Counted from the stretch's first letter, positions 41,553 to 50,815 are shown. The stretch is 64,000 bases of DNA from Roseivivax jejudonensis (GCF_900172265.1 NZ_FWFK01000001.1:682001-746000); one strand, 5' to 3'. Numbers and translations: made by a program. Notes: generated from the letters alone by a model not told the origin.

Positions 41553-42227
41553 ATGTGTGTTTGGCGAGTCTGGGCGGCACTGGTGTGTGCCACGAGTGTT
41601 TTCGTGACCGATGCGGCGGCCGGCGCGTGGCCGCGCGAGCGCGGCGCGTGGTTCGCTTCGGCCACCGTGAACCTCACATGGCCGCAGGATCTCGGCGACG
41701 TCGACCGCGCGGCGCCGGATGGGCGCTATGACGCGCTCTACCTCGAATACGGTCTGACGGACCGGATCACGCTCGGGCTCGATGTCGGCCGGTCGGTCTC
41801 GGGCGAGGCAAAGCTCGTCGCCTTCGCGCAGCATCCGGTCCTGCCCGCGGACGCGCCGCTGCGCGCCGCGGCGCAACTGGGTATCGGCAAGATCGACGAT
41901 CGCGACGTGCTGCGCCCGGGCCTGAGCGTCGGGCGTGGCTGGGAGGGCGGATGGCTCTCGACCGATGCGCTTCTGGAGCAGCCCTTCGACGGCACCGGCG
42001 CGGACGTGAAACTGGATGCGACGTGGGGCCTGCGCCTGCGCGCCGATCGCAGGCTCATATTGCAGTTGCAGACCGGCAAGCAGACCGGCGATCCGGCCTT
42101 CGCACGTCTTGCCCCCTCGCTCGTCATGCCGCTGCGCGGTCCGCTCTCGGCAGAGGTCGGCGGCACATACGGCGTGACCGGAGACGACAGCGTCGGGCTG
42201 AAGCTGGGCCTCTGGGCCGAATTCTGA
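41553..42227 (+). CDS. Exported beta-barrel-like protein of unknown function
   Basis: 224 residues. A signal peptide covers about 1-24 (VWAALVCATSVFVTDAAAGA). The mature part is a succession of amphipathic strands with aromatic ends (YDALYLEYGLTDRITLGLDV; LSVGRGWEGGWLSTDALL; DATWGLRLRADRRLILQLQT), ending in SVGLKLGLWAEF, where the terminal Phe fits the outer membrane insertion signal. It probably forms a small outer-membrane barrel. It is divergent from the ParA gene and 96 bp before adhC. Confidence 0.8.
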   Translation: MCVWRVWAALVCATSVFVTDAAAGAWPRERGAWFASATVNLTWPQDLGDVDRAAPDGRYDALYLEYGLTDRITLGLDVGRSVSGEAKLVAFAQHPVLPADAPLRAAAQLGIGKIDDRDVLRPGLSVGRGWEGGWLSTDALLEQPFDGTGADVKLDATWGLRLRADRRLILQLQTGKQTGDPAFARLAPSLVMPLRGPLSAEVGGTYGVTGDDSVGLKLGLWAEF

Positions 42228-42323
42228 CGCCGCCAATGCGCACCGATCCGTCGCTTTCGCCGGTTGCGGGAGGCAGCGCTTTCGCACAGTCTCCCGGCAG
42301 TTCAGGCACGGGAGTGAAGACCG

Positions 42324-43436
42324 ATGAAGACGCGGGCCGCGGTGGCGATGGAAGCGGGAAAGCCGCTCGAGATCATGGACGTGAACCTCGACGGCCCGAA
42401 GGCCGGCGAAGTGCTGATCGAGGTCAAGGCGACCGGGATCTGCCATACCGACGAGTTCACCCGGTCGGGCGCGGACCCCGAAGGACTCTTTCCGTCGATC
42501 CTCGGCCACGAGGGCGCGGGCGTCGTTCTGGAAGTCGGCGAGGGCGTCACCAGCGTGGCGCCCGGAGATCACGTCATTCCGCTCTACACGCCGGAATGCC
42601 GTGAATGCGAATACTGCCTCTCGGGCAAGACGAACCTCTGCCAGGCGATCCGGGCCACCCAGGGCAAGGGCATGATGCCCGACGGCACTTCGCGGTTCAG
42701 CCTCGACGACGGCACGGTCCTGCATCACTACATGGGCTGCTCGACCTTCGCCAACCACACCGTTCTTCCCGAGATCGCGCTGGCCAAGGTCAACAAGGAC
42801 GCGCCTTTCGACAAGATCTGCTACATCGGCTGCGGCGTGACGACAGGCATCGGCGCCGTGATCAACACCGCCAAGGCCGAGATCGGCTGCCGTGCCATCG
42901 TCTTCGGGCTCGGCGGGATCGGCCTGAACGTGATCCAGGGCCTGCGCATGGCCGGTGCGGATCAGATCGTCGGCGTCGACCTCAACCCCGAGAAGCGGTC
43001 GATGGCCGAACGCTTCGGCATGACCGACTTCGTGAACCCCAGGGACGTCGAAGGCGATCTTGTCGCGCACCTTGTCGAGCTGACCGGCGGCGGCGGCGAC
43101 TACACCTTCGACGCGACCGGCAACGTCGGCGTCATGCGCACGGCGCTCGAAAGCGCGCACAAGGGCTGGGGCGAGTCGATCATCATCGGCGTGGCGCCCG
43201 CGGGCGCAGAGATCTCCACCCGTCCCTTCCAGTTGGTGACCGGCCGCGTCTGGAAGGGCACGGCCTTCGGCGGCGCGAAGGGTCGCACCGACGTTCCGAA
43301 GATCGTCGACTGGTACATGGCGGGCAAGATCGAGATCGATCCGATGATCACCCACACCATGCCGCTCGAGAAGATCAACGAGGGCTTCGACCTGATGCAC
43401 GAGGGCAAGTCGATCCGCGCGGTCGTAACGTTCTGA
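42324..43436 (+). CDS. adhC: S-(hydroxymethyl)glutathione dehydrogenase / class III alcohol dehydrogenase
   Basis: 370 residues. Oxidises S-hydroxymethylglutathione, formed from formaldehyde and glutathione, with NAD. Zinc-type alcohol dehydrogenase with catalytic zinc residues in [20 protein letters not shown] and [17 protein letters not shown], the structural zinc cluster [19 protein letters not shown], and the NAD fold [20 protein letters not shown]. Length matches class III enzymes. fghA, the next enzyme of the same pathway, is 4 kb downstream on the same strand. GGGAGTGAAG precedes the start. Confidence 0.97.
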   Translation: MKTRAAVAMEAGKPLEIMDVNLDGPKAGEVLIEVKATGICHTDEFTRSGADPEGLFPSILGHEGAGVVLEVGEGVTSVAPGDHVIPLYTPECRECEYCLSGKTNLCQAIRATQGKGMMPDGTSRFSLDDGTVLHHYMGCSTFANHTVLPEIALAKVNKDAPFDKICYIGCGVTTGIGAVINTAKAEIGCRAIVFGLGGIGLNVIQGLRMAGADQIVGVDLNPEKRSMAERFGMTDFVNPRDVEGDLVAHLVELTGGGGDYTFDATGNVGVMRTALESAHKGWGESIIIGVAPAGAEISTRPFQLVTGRVWKGTAFGGAKGRTDVPKIVDWYMAGKIEIDPMITHTMPLEKINEGFDLMHEGKSIRAVVTF

Positions 43437-43439
43437 TCC

Positions 43440-43832
43440 GTGGCGGGGGTCGTCAGGGACACCGCCGCGATGATCCGCGGCATGCAACCCGCGCTCGGGC
43501 CCGGCGAATGGATTTTCGCGGGCTCGGACGATCCCGGACTGATGGCGCAGGCCCTCGCGACGTTCCGCGAGGACGAGGGCCTGTCGCTGATCCTGCCGCT
43601 CGAGGTCGCGCGCGCCGCGGGCCTCGATACGGCGCTGCCGATGCGGCGCATCGTGCTTCAGGTCAACTCTGCGCTCGACGGGATTGGGCTGACCGCGGCG
43701 GTCTCCACGGCACTAACCGAGGCCGGGATTGCCTGCAACGTGGTCGCCGCCCTGTGCCACGATCATGTCTTCGTGCCCGCTGCGGACGCCGAACGAGCGC
43801 ACGCCGTCCTGACGGATCTTGCAGATGGCTGA
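43440..43832 (+). CDS. ACT domain-containing protein
   Basis: 130 residues from a GTG 3 bp after the adhC stop; an ATG at 43470 is an alternative. It consists of two ACT-like halves: MIRGMQPALGPGEWIFAGSD to about residue 65, and IVLQVNSALDGIGLTAAVST, then AGIACNVVAALCHDHVFVPA. Such short ACT proteins (DUF2241 type) are thought to bind amino acids or act on regulation; the ligand is unknown. The stop overlaps the next gene by 8 bp. Confidence 0.82.
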   Translation: MAGVVRDTAAMIRGMQPALGPGEWIFAGSDDPGLMAQALATFREDEGLSLILPLEVARAAGLDTALPMRRIVLQVNSALDGIGLTAAVSTALTEAGIACNVVAALCHDHVFVPAADAERAHAVLTDLADG

Positions 43833-44316
43833 GCTGTCGATCCGCATGGCGACCGAGGCGGACGCGGCCGCGCTCTGGCGGATCATGGAGCCGACGTTCC
43901 GCGCCGGAGAGACCTACACCGTTCCGCGCGACATCGCGAGCGGGGACGCGCTCGCCTACTGGTTCTCGGCAGCACACCGGGTGTTTGTCGTCGATGGCAC
44001 AGACGGCCCGATCGGAACCTACATCCTGCGAGACAACCAGCCCGGCGGCGGCGATCACGTCTGCAACGCGGCCTTTCTCACCGCGGCCGAGGCCGAGGGG
44101 CGCGGCGCCGCGCGGGCGATGCTGACCCATGCGCTGGACACCGCGCGCGATGCGGGATACCGCGCGATGCAGTTCAACTTCGTCGTCGCCACGAACACGC
44201 GGGCGGTCGTCACGTGGGAGCGGGCCGGCTTCGAAATCGTCGGTCGCCTGCCCGGTGCCTTCCGACACCCGAACGAAGGCTTCGTCGATGCGCTGGTGAT
44301 GTACCGCACGCTCTGA
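43825..44316 (+). CDS. GNAT family N-acetyltransferase
   Basis: 163 residues from the ATG at 43825, which overlaps the ACT gene. The GNAT fold is visible: SIRMATEADAAALWRIMEPT, IGTYILRDNQPGGGDHVCNA, the acetyl-CoA loop EAEGRGAARAMLTHALDTAR, and MQFNFVVATNTRAVVTWERA followed by GFEIVGRLPGAFRHP. The substrate is unknown. It is probably cotranscribed with the ACT gene upstream. Confidence 0.9.
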   Translation: MAELSIRMATEADAAALWRIMEPTFRAGETYTVPRDIASGDALAYWFSAAHRVFVVDGTDGPIGTYILRDNQPGGGDHVCNAAFLTAAEAEGRGAARAMLTHALDTARDAGYRAMQFNFVVATNTRAVVTWERAGFEIVGRLPGAFRHPNEGFVDALVMYRTL

Positions 44317-44338
44317 TCCGTACGCCCGGGAGGCTGCC

Positions 44339-45052
44339 ATGCCCGACGATACCAAGCTTCTTGCCGTCCTGATCGACGCAGACAACACCTCGCCGAAATA
44401 CGCCAAGGCGCTCTTCGACGAGATCGCGAGCCTTGGCGAGGCCAGCGTGCGGCGCTGCTACGGCGACTTCTCCTCGAACCAGATGGCCGGCTGGTCCAAG
44501 GTGACCGCCGAATTCGGCCTCGTGCCGACGCATCAGCCGGCGAATACCGTGGGCAAGAACGCGTCGGACATCGCGCTGGTGATCGACGCGATGGACCTGA
44601 TGCATTCCGGGCGCTTCGACGGCTTCTGCCTCGTGTCGTCCGACAGCGACTTCACCCGTCTCGCGAGCCGTCTGCGCGAGCAGGGCCTCGATGTTTACGG
44701 CATCGGCATGCAGAAGACGCCGGAGGCGTTCAAGAAGGCATGCAAGCGCTTCATCTTTCTCGAGAACATGGACGGCGCGCCGGAACAGTCGGGGCGGTCG
44801 AAGGGCACCACCCGCGCGACCGGGAACCTCGAGGAAGCGCGCAACCTCATCTTCAAGGCGATGGATTCGATCGAGCAGGACGACGAGTGGTTCACGCTCG
44901 GCCAGATCGGCCAGTTCATCACGGCGTCGAACCCGGATTTCGACACGCGCACCTACGGCAAGCGCAAGCTCTCGGATCTCGTGAGCGAACTGAAGGTGTT
45001 CGAGACCAAGCGCTCGCAGGGCAATCAGCTCTTGCTGCGGCGGGTCGACTGA
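44339..45052 (+). CDS. NYN domain ribonuclease-like protein (LabA/DUF88) with C-terminal OST-HTH-like domain
   Basis: 237 residues. The PIN-like NYN domain covers about 5-140 with conserved acidic residues: Asp14/Asp16 in AVLIDADNTSPKYAK, the segment VGKNASDIALVIDAMDLMHS, and CLVSSDSDFTRLASRLREQG. After a linker, residues 165-235 (LIFKAMDSIEQDDEWFTLGQ, then DFDTRTYGKRKLSDLVSE) fit an OST-HTH/LOTUS RNA-binding domain. This pairing suggests an RNA-processing enzyme. GGAGG precedes the ATG. It is convergent with the TetR gene. Confidence 0.9.
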   Translation: MPDDTKLLAVLIDADNTSPKYAKALFDEIASLGEASVRRCYGDFSSNQMAGWSKVTAEFGLVPTHQPANTVGKNASDIALVIDAMDLMHSGRFDGFCLVSSDSDFTRLASRLREQGLDVYGIGMQKTPEAFKKACKRFIFLENMDGAPEQSGRSKGTTRATGNLEEARNLIFKAMDSIEQDDEWFTLGQIGQFITASNPDFDTRTYGKRKLSDLVSELKVFETKRSQGNQLLLRRVD

Positions 45053-45059
45053 CCGGCGG

Positions 45060-45677
45060 TCAGGTGCCGTAGCGCGCCATGAACATCTCGACCGCGCCGT
45101 CGATGACCCGATCGAGCTCGGCCGGTTCGTAATCGTCCTGGATGCCGAAGGCGAGCTTGTCCCACAGACCCGCCTTGCAGAGCTGCGCGAACTGGTGCGC
45201 GGCGAGATCGAGATCGTCGATCGCGACTTCCCCACGCGTCGCCGCCCCCTGCAGGTAAGAGACGAGGTAGGTGTGGACGAGCTTCGGCCCGCACTCGAAG
45301 AATTCGCGACCGATCTCGGGAAACCGCTCTGTCTCCGAGACGCACACGCGGAAGATGCTTTGCCCGAGCGGCGACAGCACGAACCGCATGTAGCTGCGCG
45401 CCGCCACCGGCAGAACCTCGCGCGGGGGGCGCGTCAGGTCGACGCCCGACAGGACCTCGTCGGTCTGGAATTGGCACTGGCCGGTCGCGACCTCGAGGAA
45501 CAGGAGCCGCTTGTCGGGAAAGTAGCTGTAGAGCGTGGCTTTTGACACGCCCGCCGCTCGGGCGATGTCGTCGACGCTGGCGCCTTCGTACCCGTCGCGC
45601 AGGAAGATGTCGCGTGCCCCGGTGACGACCTGGTCGAACTTGCGCCCCTTGCGGACCTTCGCGGCCTCGGCCGTCAT
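45060..45677 (-). CDS. TetR family transcriptional regulator
   Basis: 205 residues. The TetR HTH covers about 15-60 (ARDIFLRDGYEGASVDDIAR, then AAGVSKATLYSYFPDK). The C-terminal ligand domain is of the AefR-like type (TetR_C with a long helix around YMRFVLSPLGQSIFRVCVSE). It reads leftward and its start is 66 bp from the end of the first LPFLxFPP microprotein gene, on the same strand. It could regulate that pair, whose upstream regions hold palindromes, or an unseen transporter; neither is proven. Confidence 0.92.
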   Translation of the reverse strand: MTAEAAKVRKGRKFDQVVTGARDIFLRDGYEGASVDDIARAAGVSKATLYSYFPDKRLLFLEVATGQCQFQTDEVLSGVDLTRPPREVLPVAARSYMRFVLSPLGQSIFRVCVSETERFPEIGREFFECGPKLVHTYLVSYLQGAATRGEVAIDDLDLAAHQFAQLCKAGLWDKLAFGIQDDYEPAELDRVIDGAVEMFMARYGT

Positions 45678-45743
45678 ATATCACCCCACACTTGCCGGCA
45701 GGCGACTATAGGACGCCGCAAGAGGCGCAAGCAATACGTGGCC

Positions 45744-45911
45744 TCATCCGAGACGCGACGTGTCCGGCGCGGGGGTCGGATCGACCGGACCGAACGGGCC
45801 GTCATCGGGCGGAAACTCGAGGAACGGCAGTTCGGGGAAGGTCCCTCCGGCAAGCGCGGGAGTGGACAGGGTCGCCGCAGCGGCGAGGATCAGAGCGAGC
45901 AGGAAGCGCAT
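45744..45911 (-). CDS. LPFLxFPP secreted microprotein, copy B
   Basis: 55 residues. A Sec signal peptide (MRFLLALILAAAATLSTPALA) is followed by a mature peptide of 34 residues beginning GGTFPELPFLEFPPDDGPFG and continuing with a Pro/Asp-rich tail. GGAG stands 8 bases before the ATG at 45911. It is paralogous to the gene at 46119-46283: both share the core [DE]LPFLxFPP, a PxDP segment downstream, an aligned promoter and the same spacing from promoter to start. It has no cysteine and no recognised family. Function unknown; an extracytoplasmic signalling, membrane-interacting or envelope role is possible. Confidence 0.7.
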   Translation of the reverse strand: MRFLLALILAAAATLSTPALAGGTFPELPFLEFPPDDGPFGPVDPTPAPDTSRLG

Positions 45912-45967
45912 GATCGTATCTCCATGCGAGTTTGAATGGGTCCGGTGAGCCCAGTGGCCCGGGCGCA

Positions 45968-45996
45968 AAAATAAACTAAACTGTTTGGTTCAGCAA
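45968..45996 (-). promoter_or_regulatory. Promoter of microprotein copy B
   Basis: Read leftward: TTGCTG (45996-45991), 17-bp spacer, TATTTT (45973-45968), about 57 bp before the ATG. TAAACTAA and TCAGCAAT (45972-45979 and 45990-45997) match copy A with the same 10-bp gap. An imperfect palindrome AACTAAAC-T-GTTTGGTT (45974-45990) fills the spacer and may be an operator. Confidence 0.55.
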
Positions 45997-46118
45997 TTCA
46001 AGAGAGGCGCGCCCGACCTGTCGCGCTGCGCGGCCAATTCATGCCGTCGGTCTGCCCCTTGGCTCCGGGTGGCCGGTCCAGTCTGCGTTGCCGAAGCGAC
46101 GGCGCCGGCTGGCGCGTG

Positions 46119-46283
46119 TCACGAGCCGCGCGTGACCTGTTCGGCGGGATCTATCGGCGCCGGTGTTTGCGTCGGCGGGAAGGTCAAGAAAGGAAGGTCG
46201 AGGATGATGCCCTGCGCGGCTGTCTTTGACGGACCGGCCAGGGCGAACGCGGCCGCGAGGGCCAACACGAGAATGTTGCGCAT
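46119..46283 (-). CDS. LPFLxFPP secreted microprotein, copy A
   Basis: 54 residues, encoded from the ATG at 46283 with GGAG seven bases upstream; stop at 46119. A Sec signal peptide (MRNILVLALAAAFALAGPSK, cleavage near TAAQ) precedes a mature peptide of about 31 residues that starts GIILDLPFLTFPPTQTPAPI and ends in VTRGS. The match to copy B covers the signal layout, LPFLxFPP and the following P-x-[VI]DP. The conserved core together with duplicated promoters supports a real, selected gene although it is very short. No family is recognised. Confidence 0.7.
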   Translation of the reverse strand: MRNILVLALAAAFALAGPSKTAAQGIILDLPFLTFPPTQTPAPIDPAEQVTRGS

Positions 46284-46330
46284 GCGAAAACTCCATGCGT
46301 GAGAACAAGATTGGTCGGTACGAGGTAAAT

Positions 46331-46367
46331 GTTTACGCAGCGTAAACTAATTATCCCGAATCAGCAA
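46331..46367 (-). promoter_or_regulatory. Promoter and palindromic operator of microprotein copy A
   Basis: Read leftward: TTGCTG (46367-46362), 17-bp spacer, TACGCT (46344-46339). The perfect palindrome GTTTACG-CAG-CGTAAAC (46331-46347) overlaps the -10 element, a position suited to repression. The motif TAAACTAA-N10-TCAGCAAT (46343-46368) is shared with copy B, and the distance from it to the ATG is 60 bp here and 61 bp in copy B. Confidence 0.55.
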
Positions 46368-46459
46368 TCAATCCGGCGCGATTCGCGCCGCGGCAACATT
46401 GCATCGCGATAATATCGGGCGCGATTGACGGTTCGGCGAAGGCTGCTACCAAAGCCGCC

Positions 46460-47386
46460 ATGCTCGAGATCCTGCTCAAGACGCTTCCTTTCTTCGCCCT
46501 GATCGGTCTCGGCTACGGCGCGGGGCGAACGCGTTTTTTCACCGAGGAAGCGACGGCCTACCTGACGAAATTCGTCTTCTACTTCGCGCTTTCGGCGATG
46601 CTGTTCCGATTCTCCGCCAATCTCAGCATCGGCGAAATCTTCGATGCGCGACTCGCGGCGGCGTATCTGTGGGGCACCGCGTTCGTCTACGGTATCGCGA
46701 CCGGGGTCGCGTTCTGGCGCGGCATGCGGGTCGAGGTTGCAGCGATCGAGGCGCAGTGCGCGGCGATCGGAAACACCGGCTTTCTGGGCGTCCCGATGCT
46801 GGCGCTTCTGCTTGGCGAGGCCGCCGTCGGGCCGATCATCCTGGTGCTGTCGATCGACCTGATCGTATTCTCGTCGCTTCTCGTCATCCTCGTCACCGGA
46901 TCGCGTGACGGGCGGATGTCGCTCGGCGTCCTGCGGACGGTCGGCATCGGCCTGCTGAAGAACCCGATGATCGTCGCGATCGTCGCCGGGCTCGCGGTGT
47001 CCGCGGCGGCGCTGCCGATCCCCGCGGTGGCCAACGAGTTCCTGACCATTCTCGGCAATGCGGCGACGCCTGGCGCGCTGTTCGCCATCGGCGCGTCGCT
47101 GGCGTCGAAATCGGCCGAACGCCTCAGCGTTTCCGGCTGGCTGTCGTTCTGCAAGCTCGTGCTGCATCCCGCGCTCGTCGCGGCGGGTGCCTACCTCTTC
47201 TTCCGGGTCGATCCCTACGACGCCGCGGTCATCGTGTCGGCCGCCGCCCTGCCCGTCGCGGGTAACGTGTTCATCCTCGCGCAGCATTACGGCGTGGCGC
47301 CGCAGCGCGTGTCGGCTGCCATCCTGATCTCGACCGCCGCATCGATCCTTACGGTGTCGGCGGTGATCGCCGTCGTCGCGGTCTGA
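46460..47386 (+). CDS. AEC (auxin efflux carrier) family transporter
   Basis: 308 residues with about ten hydrophobic helices. The N-terminal LLKTLPFFALIGLGYGAGRT and AYLTKFVFYFALSAMLFRFS are typical of AEC/PIN-type bacterial permeases, as is the central AIGNTGFLGVPMLALLLGEA. The C-terminal half ends with ALPVAGNVFILAQHYGVAPQ, also family-typical. Bacterial members export organic acids such as malonate or malate; the substrate is not known here. It reads away from the microprotein genes, with 176 bp between. Confidence 0.9.
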   Translation: MLEILLKTLPFFALIGLGYGAGRTRFFTEEATAYLTKFVFYFALSAMLFRFSANLSIGEIFDARLAAAYLWGTAFVYGIATGVAFWRGMRVEVAAIEAQCAAIGNTGFLGVPMLALLLGEAAVGPIILVLSIDLIVFSSLLVILVTGSRDGRMSLGVLRTVGIGLLKNPMIVAIVAGLAVSAAALPIPAVANEFLTILGNAATPGALFAIGASLASKSAERLSVSGWLSFCKLVLHPALVAAGAYLFFRVDPYDAAVIVSAAALPVAGNVFILAQHYGVAPQRVSAAILISTAASILTVSAVIAVVAV

Positions 47387-47453
47387 GCGCGCTTGCGCGG
47401 GCCGCGCGCATCGGGCACGGCTTGGCCGACAACCGAACGCGAGGGAGTTCCCG

Positions 47454-48284
47454 ATGAAGACCGTTTCCGAAACCCGATGCTTCGGTGGCATTCAGGGCGT
47501 CTACAGCCATACGTCGGAGGCCTGCGCCTGCGACATGACCTTCGCGCTGTTCCTGCCCGAAGAGGCGCGAAGCGTCCCCGTGCCGATCCTGTGGTATCTC
47601 TCGGGTCTGACCTGCACGCACGAGAACGCCATGACCAAGGCCGGGGCGCAGGCCTGGTGCGCCGAGGCCGGCGTCGCGCTGTGCCTGCCCGACACCTCGC
47701 CGCGCGGCGCGGACGTCGCAGATGACGACGCCTTCGATCTCGGCCAGGGTGCCGGGTTCTACGTCAACGCGACCGAGGCGCCCTGGGCGCCGCACTACCG
47801 GATGTGGGATTACGTCACGCAGGAACTGCCCGCGCTGGTCGGCAGTGAGTTCGCCGTCGATCTCGACCGGCAATCGATCTTCGGGCACTCGATGGGCGGG
47901 CACGGCGCGCTGACCGTCGCGATGACCCTGCCCGACCGGTTCCGCTCGGTGTCGGCCTTCGCACCCATTGCGAATCCGACGGCCTCCGATTGGGGGCGCA
48001 AGCAGTTCGGCGCCTATCTCGGCAGCGACGAGAGCCGCTGGTCCGCCCACGACTCGACGCTCCTGATGCGCGAGTCCGGCTTTCCGGGCCCGGTCCTTGT
48101 CGACCAGGGCACCAACGACCAGTTCCTCGACCTCCTGAAGCCCGAAACGCTGGCCGAGGCGATGGCCGCGCGCCGACAGGAGGGCCAGTTCCGGCTCCAG
48201 AAAGGCTACGATCACAGCTACTTCTTCATGTCGTCGTTCATGGAGGATCACGTCGCCTTTCACGCGGAGGCGCTCTACGCGTGA
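47454..48284 (+). CDS. fghA: S-formylglutathione hydrolase
   Basis: 276 residues. Releases formate and glutathione from S-formylglutathione, the second step of glutathione-dependent formaldehyde oxidation after adhC. Esterase D fold: [20 protein letters not shown] at the start, [19 protein letters not shown], nucleophile Ser146 in [16 protein letters not shown], acidic residue region [11 protein letters not shown], and His in [17 protein letters not shown]. Length is standard. The stop overlaps the next gene by 4 bases (GTGA). Confidence 0.97.
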   Translation: MKTVSETRCFGGIQGVYSHTSEACACDMTFALFLPEEARSVPVPILWYLSGLTCTHENAMTKAGAQAWCAEAGVALCLPDTSPRGADVADDDAFDLGQGAGFYVNATEAPWAPHYRMWDYVTQELPALVGSEFAVDLDRQSIFGHSMGGHGALTVAMTLPDRFRSVSAFAPIANPTASDWGRKQFGAYLGSDESRWSAHDSTLLMRESGFPGPVLVDQGTNDQFLDLLKPETLAEAMAARRQEGQFRLQKGYDHSYFFMSSFMEDHVAFHAEALYA

Positions 48285-48751
48285 TCCTGTACGTCGATGC
48301 CGATGCCTGCCCCGTCCGGGCCGAGGCCGAGCGCGTGGCCACACGTCACGGCGCGGCGGTGCGCATGGTGTCGAACGGCGGTATACGCCCGTCGCGCAAT
48401 CCGCTGGTGGAGATCGTCATCGTCCCGGAGGGGCCGGACGCCGCCGACCTCTGGATCGCCGACCGTGCCGGCGCCGGCGACGTCGTCGTGACCCAGGACA
48501 TCCCGCTGGCGGCACGGTGCGTCGCGGGCGGTGCGCGGGTGCTGAAGCCGAACGGCGAACGGCTCGACCACGCCAATGTCGGACAAGCGCTGGCAACACG
48601 CGACCTGATGACCGACCTGCGCGCCGCCGATCCCTTTCGTCAGGGCGGCGGGCGGGCGTTTTCGAAAGCCGATCGCGCGCGCTTTCTCGACGCGTTGGAG
48701 CGCGAGATGCGGGCCGCCGCGCGGCACTCCGGCACGGGGCACACGCCATGA
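48281..48751 (+). CDS. YaiI/YqxD family protein (UPF0178)
   Basis: 156 residues from a GTG that overlaps the fghA stop. The family pattern is clear: [20 protein letters not shown] at the start, the [20 protein letters not shown] strand, [20 protein letters not shown] with [19 protein letters not shown], and a C-terminal [19 protein letters not shown]. The fold is PIN-like with acidic residues, so nuclease activity is possible, but the role is not established. Coupled to fghA and to the next HAD gene. Confidence 0.92.
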   Translation: MILYVDADACPVRAEAERVATRHGAAVRMVSNGGIRPSRNPLVEIVIVPEGPDAADLWIADRAGAGDVVVTQDIPLAARCVAGGARVLKPNGERLDHANVGQALATRDLMTDLRAADPFRQGGGRAFSKADRARFLDALEREMRAAARHSGTGHTP

Positions 48752-49368
48752 GCGTAGACGCGGTGATCTTCGATATCGGCAATGTCCTGATCGAGTGGCG
48801 CCCCGAGCGCCATTTCGACGCGGTGATCGGTGCGGAGCGACGCCGCGCGCTGTTTTCCGAGGTCGACCTCCACGAGATGAACGACCGCATCGACCACGGC
48901 CACGATTTCCGCGAGACGGTGGAAGCGACGGCCGCGCGCCATCCGGGCTGGGCGACCGAGATCCGGATGTGGCACGACGACTGGCTGCGCCTTGCCGGCC
49001 CCGAGATCCCGCACTCCGTGCGCCTGCTGCGGGCGTTGCGGGACAGCGGCGTCCCGGTCTTCGCGCTGTCGAACTTCGGCATCGGAACCTTCGCGCTGGC
49101 CGAGCCGGAATACCCGTTCCTGACGGAGTTCGACCGCCGCTTCATCTCGGGCCACATGGGCCTGGCGAAACCGGACGCCGAGATCTACGCGGCCCTCGAA
49201 GACGAATGCGGGCTGCCGCCCGACAGGCTCCTGTTCGTCGACGACCGCGCCGACAATATCGCCGCGGCCGAGGCGCGCGGCTGGCAGACCCACCTCTTCA
49301 CGACGCCGGAGGGCTGGGCCGGGCGGCTGGTTGCGGACGGACTGCTTCCCGCGGAGCGGGCGGCCTAG
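48748..49368 (+). CDS. HAD-IA family hydrolase
   Basis: 206 residues. HAD motifs: [15 protein letters not shown] with nucleophile Asp9; [37 protein letters not shown] with Lys, and [20 protein letters not shown]. It should dephosphorylate a small metabolite; the DIGNV type resembles YihX-like sugar phosphatases. The ATG overlaps the YaiI stop (ATGA), giving a coupled fghA-yaiI-HAD unit. Confidence 0.93.
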   Translation: MSVDAVIFDIGNVLIEWRPERHFDAVIGAERRRALFSEVDLHEMNDRIDHGHDFRETVEATAARHPGWATEIRMWHDDWLRLAGPEIPHSVRLLRALRDSGVPVFALSNFGIGTFALAEPEYPFLTEFDRRFISGHMGLAKPDAEIYAALEDECGLPPDRLLFVDDRADNIAAAEARGWQTHLFTTPEGWAGRLVADGLLPAERAA

Positions 49369-49382
49369 CGCCGCGCCAGGCG

Positions 49383-50624
49383 TCAGGCCGCCGCCATGAC
49401 CGGCGCCCGCCGCTCCTGCACCGGCAAATGGACGATGGCGGACAGCGCCCCGACGCCGACACCGATCCACCACACCAAGGTGTAGTCCCCGGTCACGTCG
49501 TACATCTGCCCGCCCAGCCACACGCCCAGGAAGCTGCCGAACTGGTGCGAGAAGAAGACGATACCGTAGAGCGTGCCCATGTAGCGCACCCCGTAGATAT
49601 GCGCGATCAGGCCCGAAGTGAGCGGCACCGTCGCCAGCCAGAGCGCGCCCATGACGAGGCTGAAGAGAAGAACGGACCCCGGCGTGATCGGCAACGCGAT
49701 GAAGGCCGCCGCGGCGACCGTCCGCCCGACATAGATCGCGGCCAAGAGATACTTTTTCTGGTAACGACGCCCGGCCCAGCCGGCCGCGAGCGTGCCCGCG
49801 ATGTTCGCCAGACCGATGAGCGAGATCGCCACCGCCCCGAGCGCCGACGTCGTGGTGATGCCGATCGAGTGCAGCACGCCACCCTGCAGGATCGGGCCGC
49901 ACATCTCGGTCACGAGCGCGGGGAAATGCGCGGTGACGAAGCCGAGCTGGTAGCCGCAGGAAAAGAACCCGATGAAGATCAGCGAGAACGAGGGGTCTCG
50001 GACGGCACGGCCGAGGATCGTGCCCATCGACTCCTCCGGCCCGGTGCTGGCCGATGGGGGCGGCACGCGCATCAGCGGCAGGACCGCCAGAATGCCGAGG
50101 ATCGCGCCGGCGAAAACCACGAAGACGCTCTGCCAGCTCATCAGACCCAGCATCCATTCGGCCAGCGGCGCCCCGAGAACCTGTCCTGCCGAGCCGGCTG
50201 CAGTGGCGATCGCCAACGCCATCGAACGGTTGTCGTCCGACGCCGCGCGCCCGACCACCGCAAGGATCACGCCGAAGCCGGTCCCCGCGATACCGAAGCC
50301 GACAAGCACCTCGAGCATCTGGTGCGCGGCCGGGGTCGTCGCCGCGCTCGACAGGACAAGGCCGAACGCATAGACCACCGCGCCGAGGACGATGGCGCGC
50401 CGGTCGCCCAGACGCTCTGCGAAGGCTGCAAAGATCGGCTGGCCGATGCCCCACGCAAGATTCTGGATCGCGATCGCCAGCGAGAACTCGGCCCGGAGCC
50501 ACCCGAACTCCTCTGCGATGGGGATCTGGAACACGCCGAAGCTCGCGCGGATCGCGAACGATACCATGATGACAAGGCAGCCGGCGACGAGCACCGGCGT
50601 CACGAGGGGGGCGGGCCGTTCCAT
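49383..50624 (-). CDS. Major facilitator superfamily transporter
   Basis: 413 residues with about twelve membrane helices. The loop between helices 2 and 3 has the MFS-type signature (FAAFAERLGDRRAIVLGAVV), and the second half repeats it (NIAGTLAAGWAGRRYQKKYL). The sequence is of the monocarboxylate/oxalate-type MFS group (SFGVFQIPIAEEFGWLRAEF), suggesting an organic anion as substrate, not proven. AGGAG precedes the ATG at 50624. It is convergent with the HAD gene. Confidence 0.92.
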   Translation of the reverse strand: MERPAPLVTPVLVAGCLVIMVSFAIRASFGVFQIPIAEEFGWLRAEFSLAIAIQNLAWGIGQPIFAAFAERLGDRRAIVLGAVVYAFGLVLSSAATTPAAHQMLEVLVGFGIAGTGFGVILAVVGRAASDDNRSMALAIATAAGSAGQVLGAPLAEWMLGLMSWQSVFVVFAGAILGILAVLPLMRVPPPSASTGPEESMGTILGRAVRDPSFSLIFIGFFSCGYQLGFVTAHFPALVTEMCGPILQGGVLHSIGITTTSALGAVAISLIGLANIAGTLAAGWAGRRYQKKYLLAAIYVGRTVAAAAFIALPITPGSVLLFSLVMGALWLATVPLTSGLIAHIYGVRYMGTLYGIVFFSHQFGSFLGVWLGGQMYDVTGDYTLVWWIGVGVGALSAIVHLPVQERRAPVMAAA

Positions 50625-50815
50625 CGGCGATCTCCTGAGCCTGAGGCCGTGCCGACGCTACAGCCGCGTGCGCCGATCGCAATCGCCAATACGTGCACCG
50701 GCGCATCACGCGAGTTGATGCATCGCGAAGCGCGTGTCTCCTGCCGACCACGCGAGGCCGGCCGTAGCCCCTTGAGCGGGCGTTTTTCCCGGCCCCTCGG
50801 CAGCTCCGACCGCGA

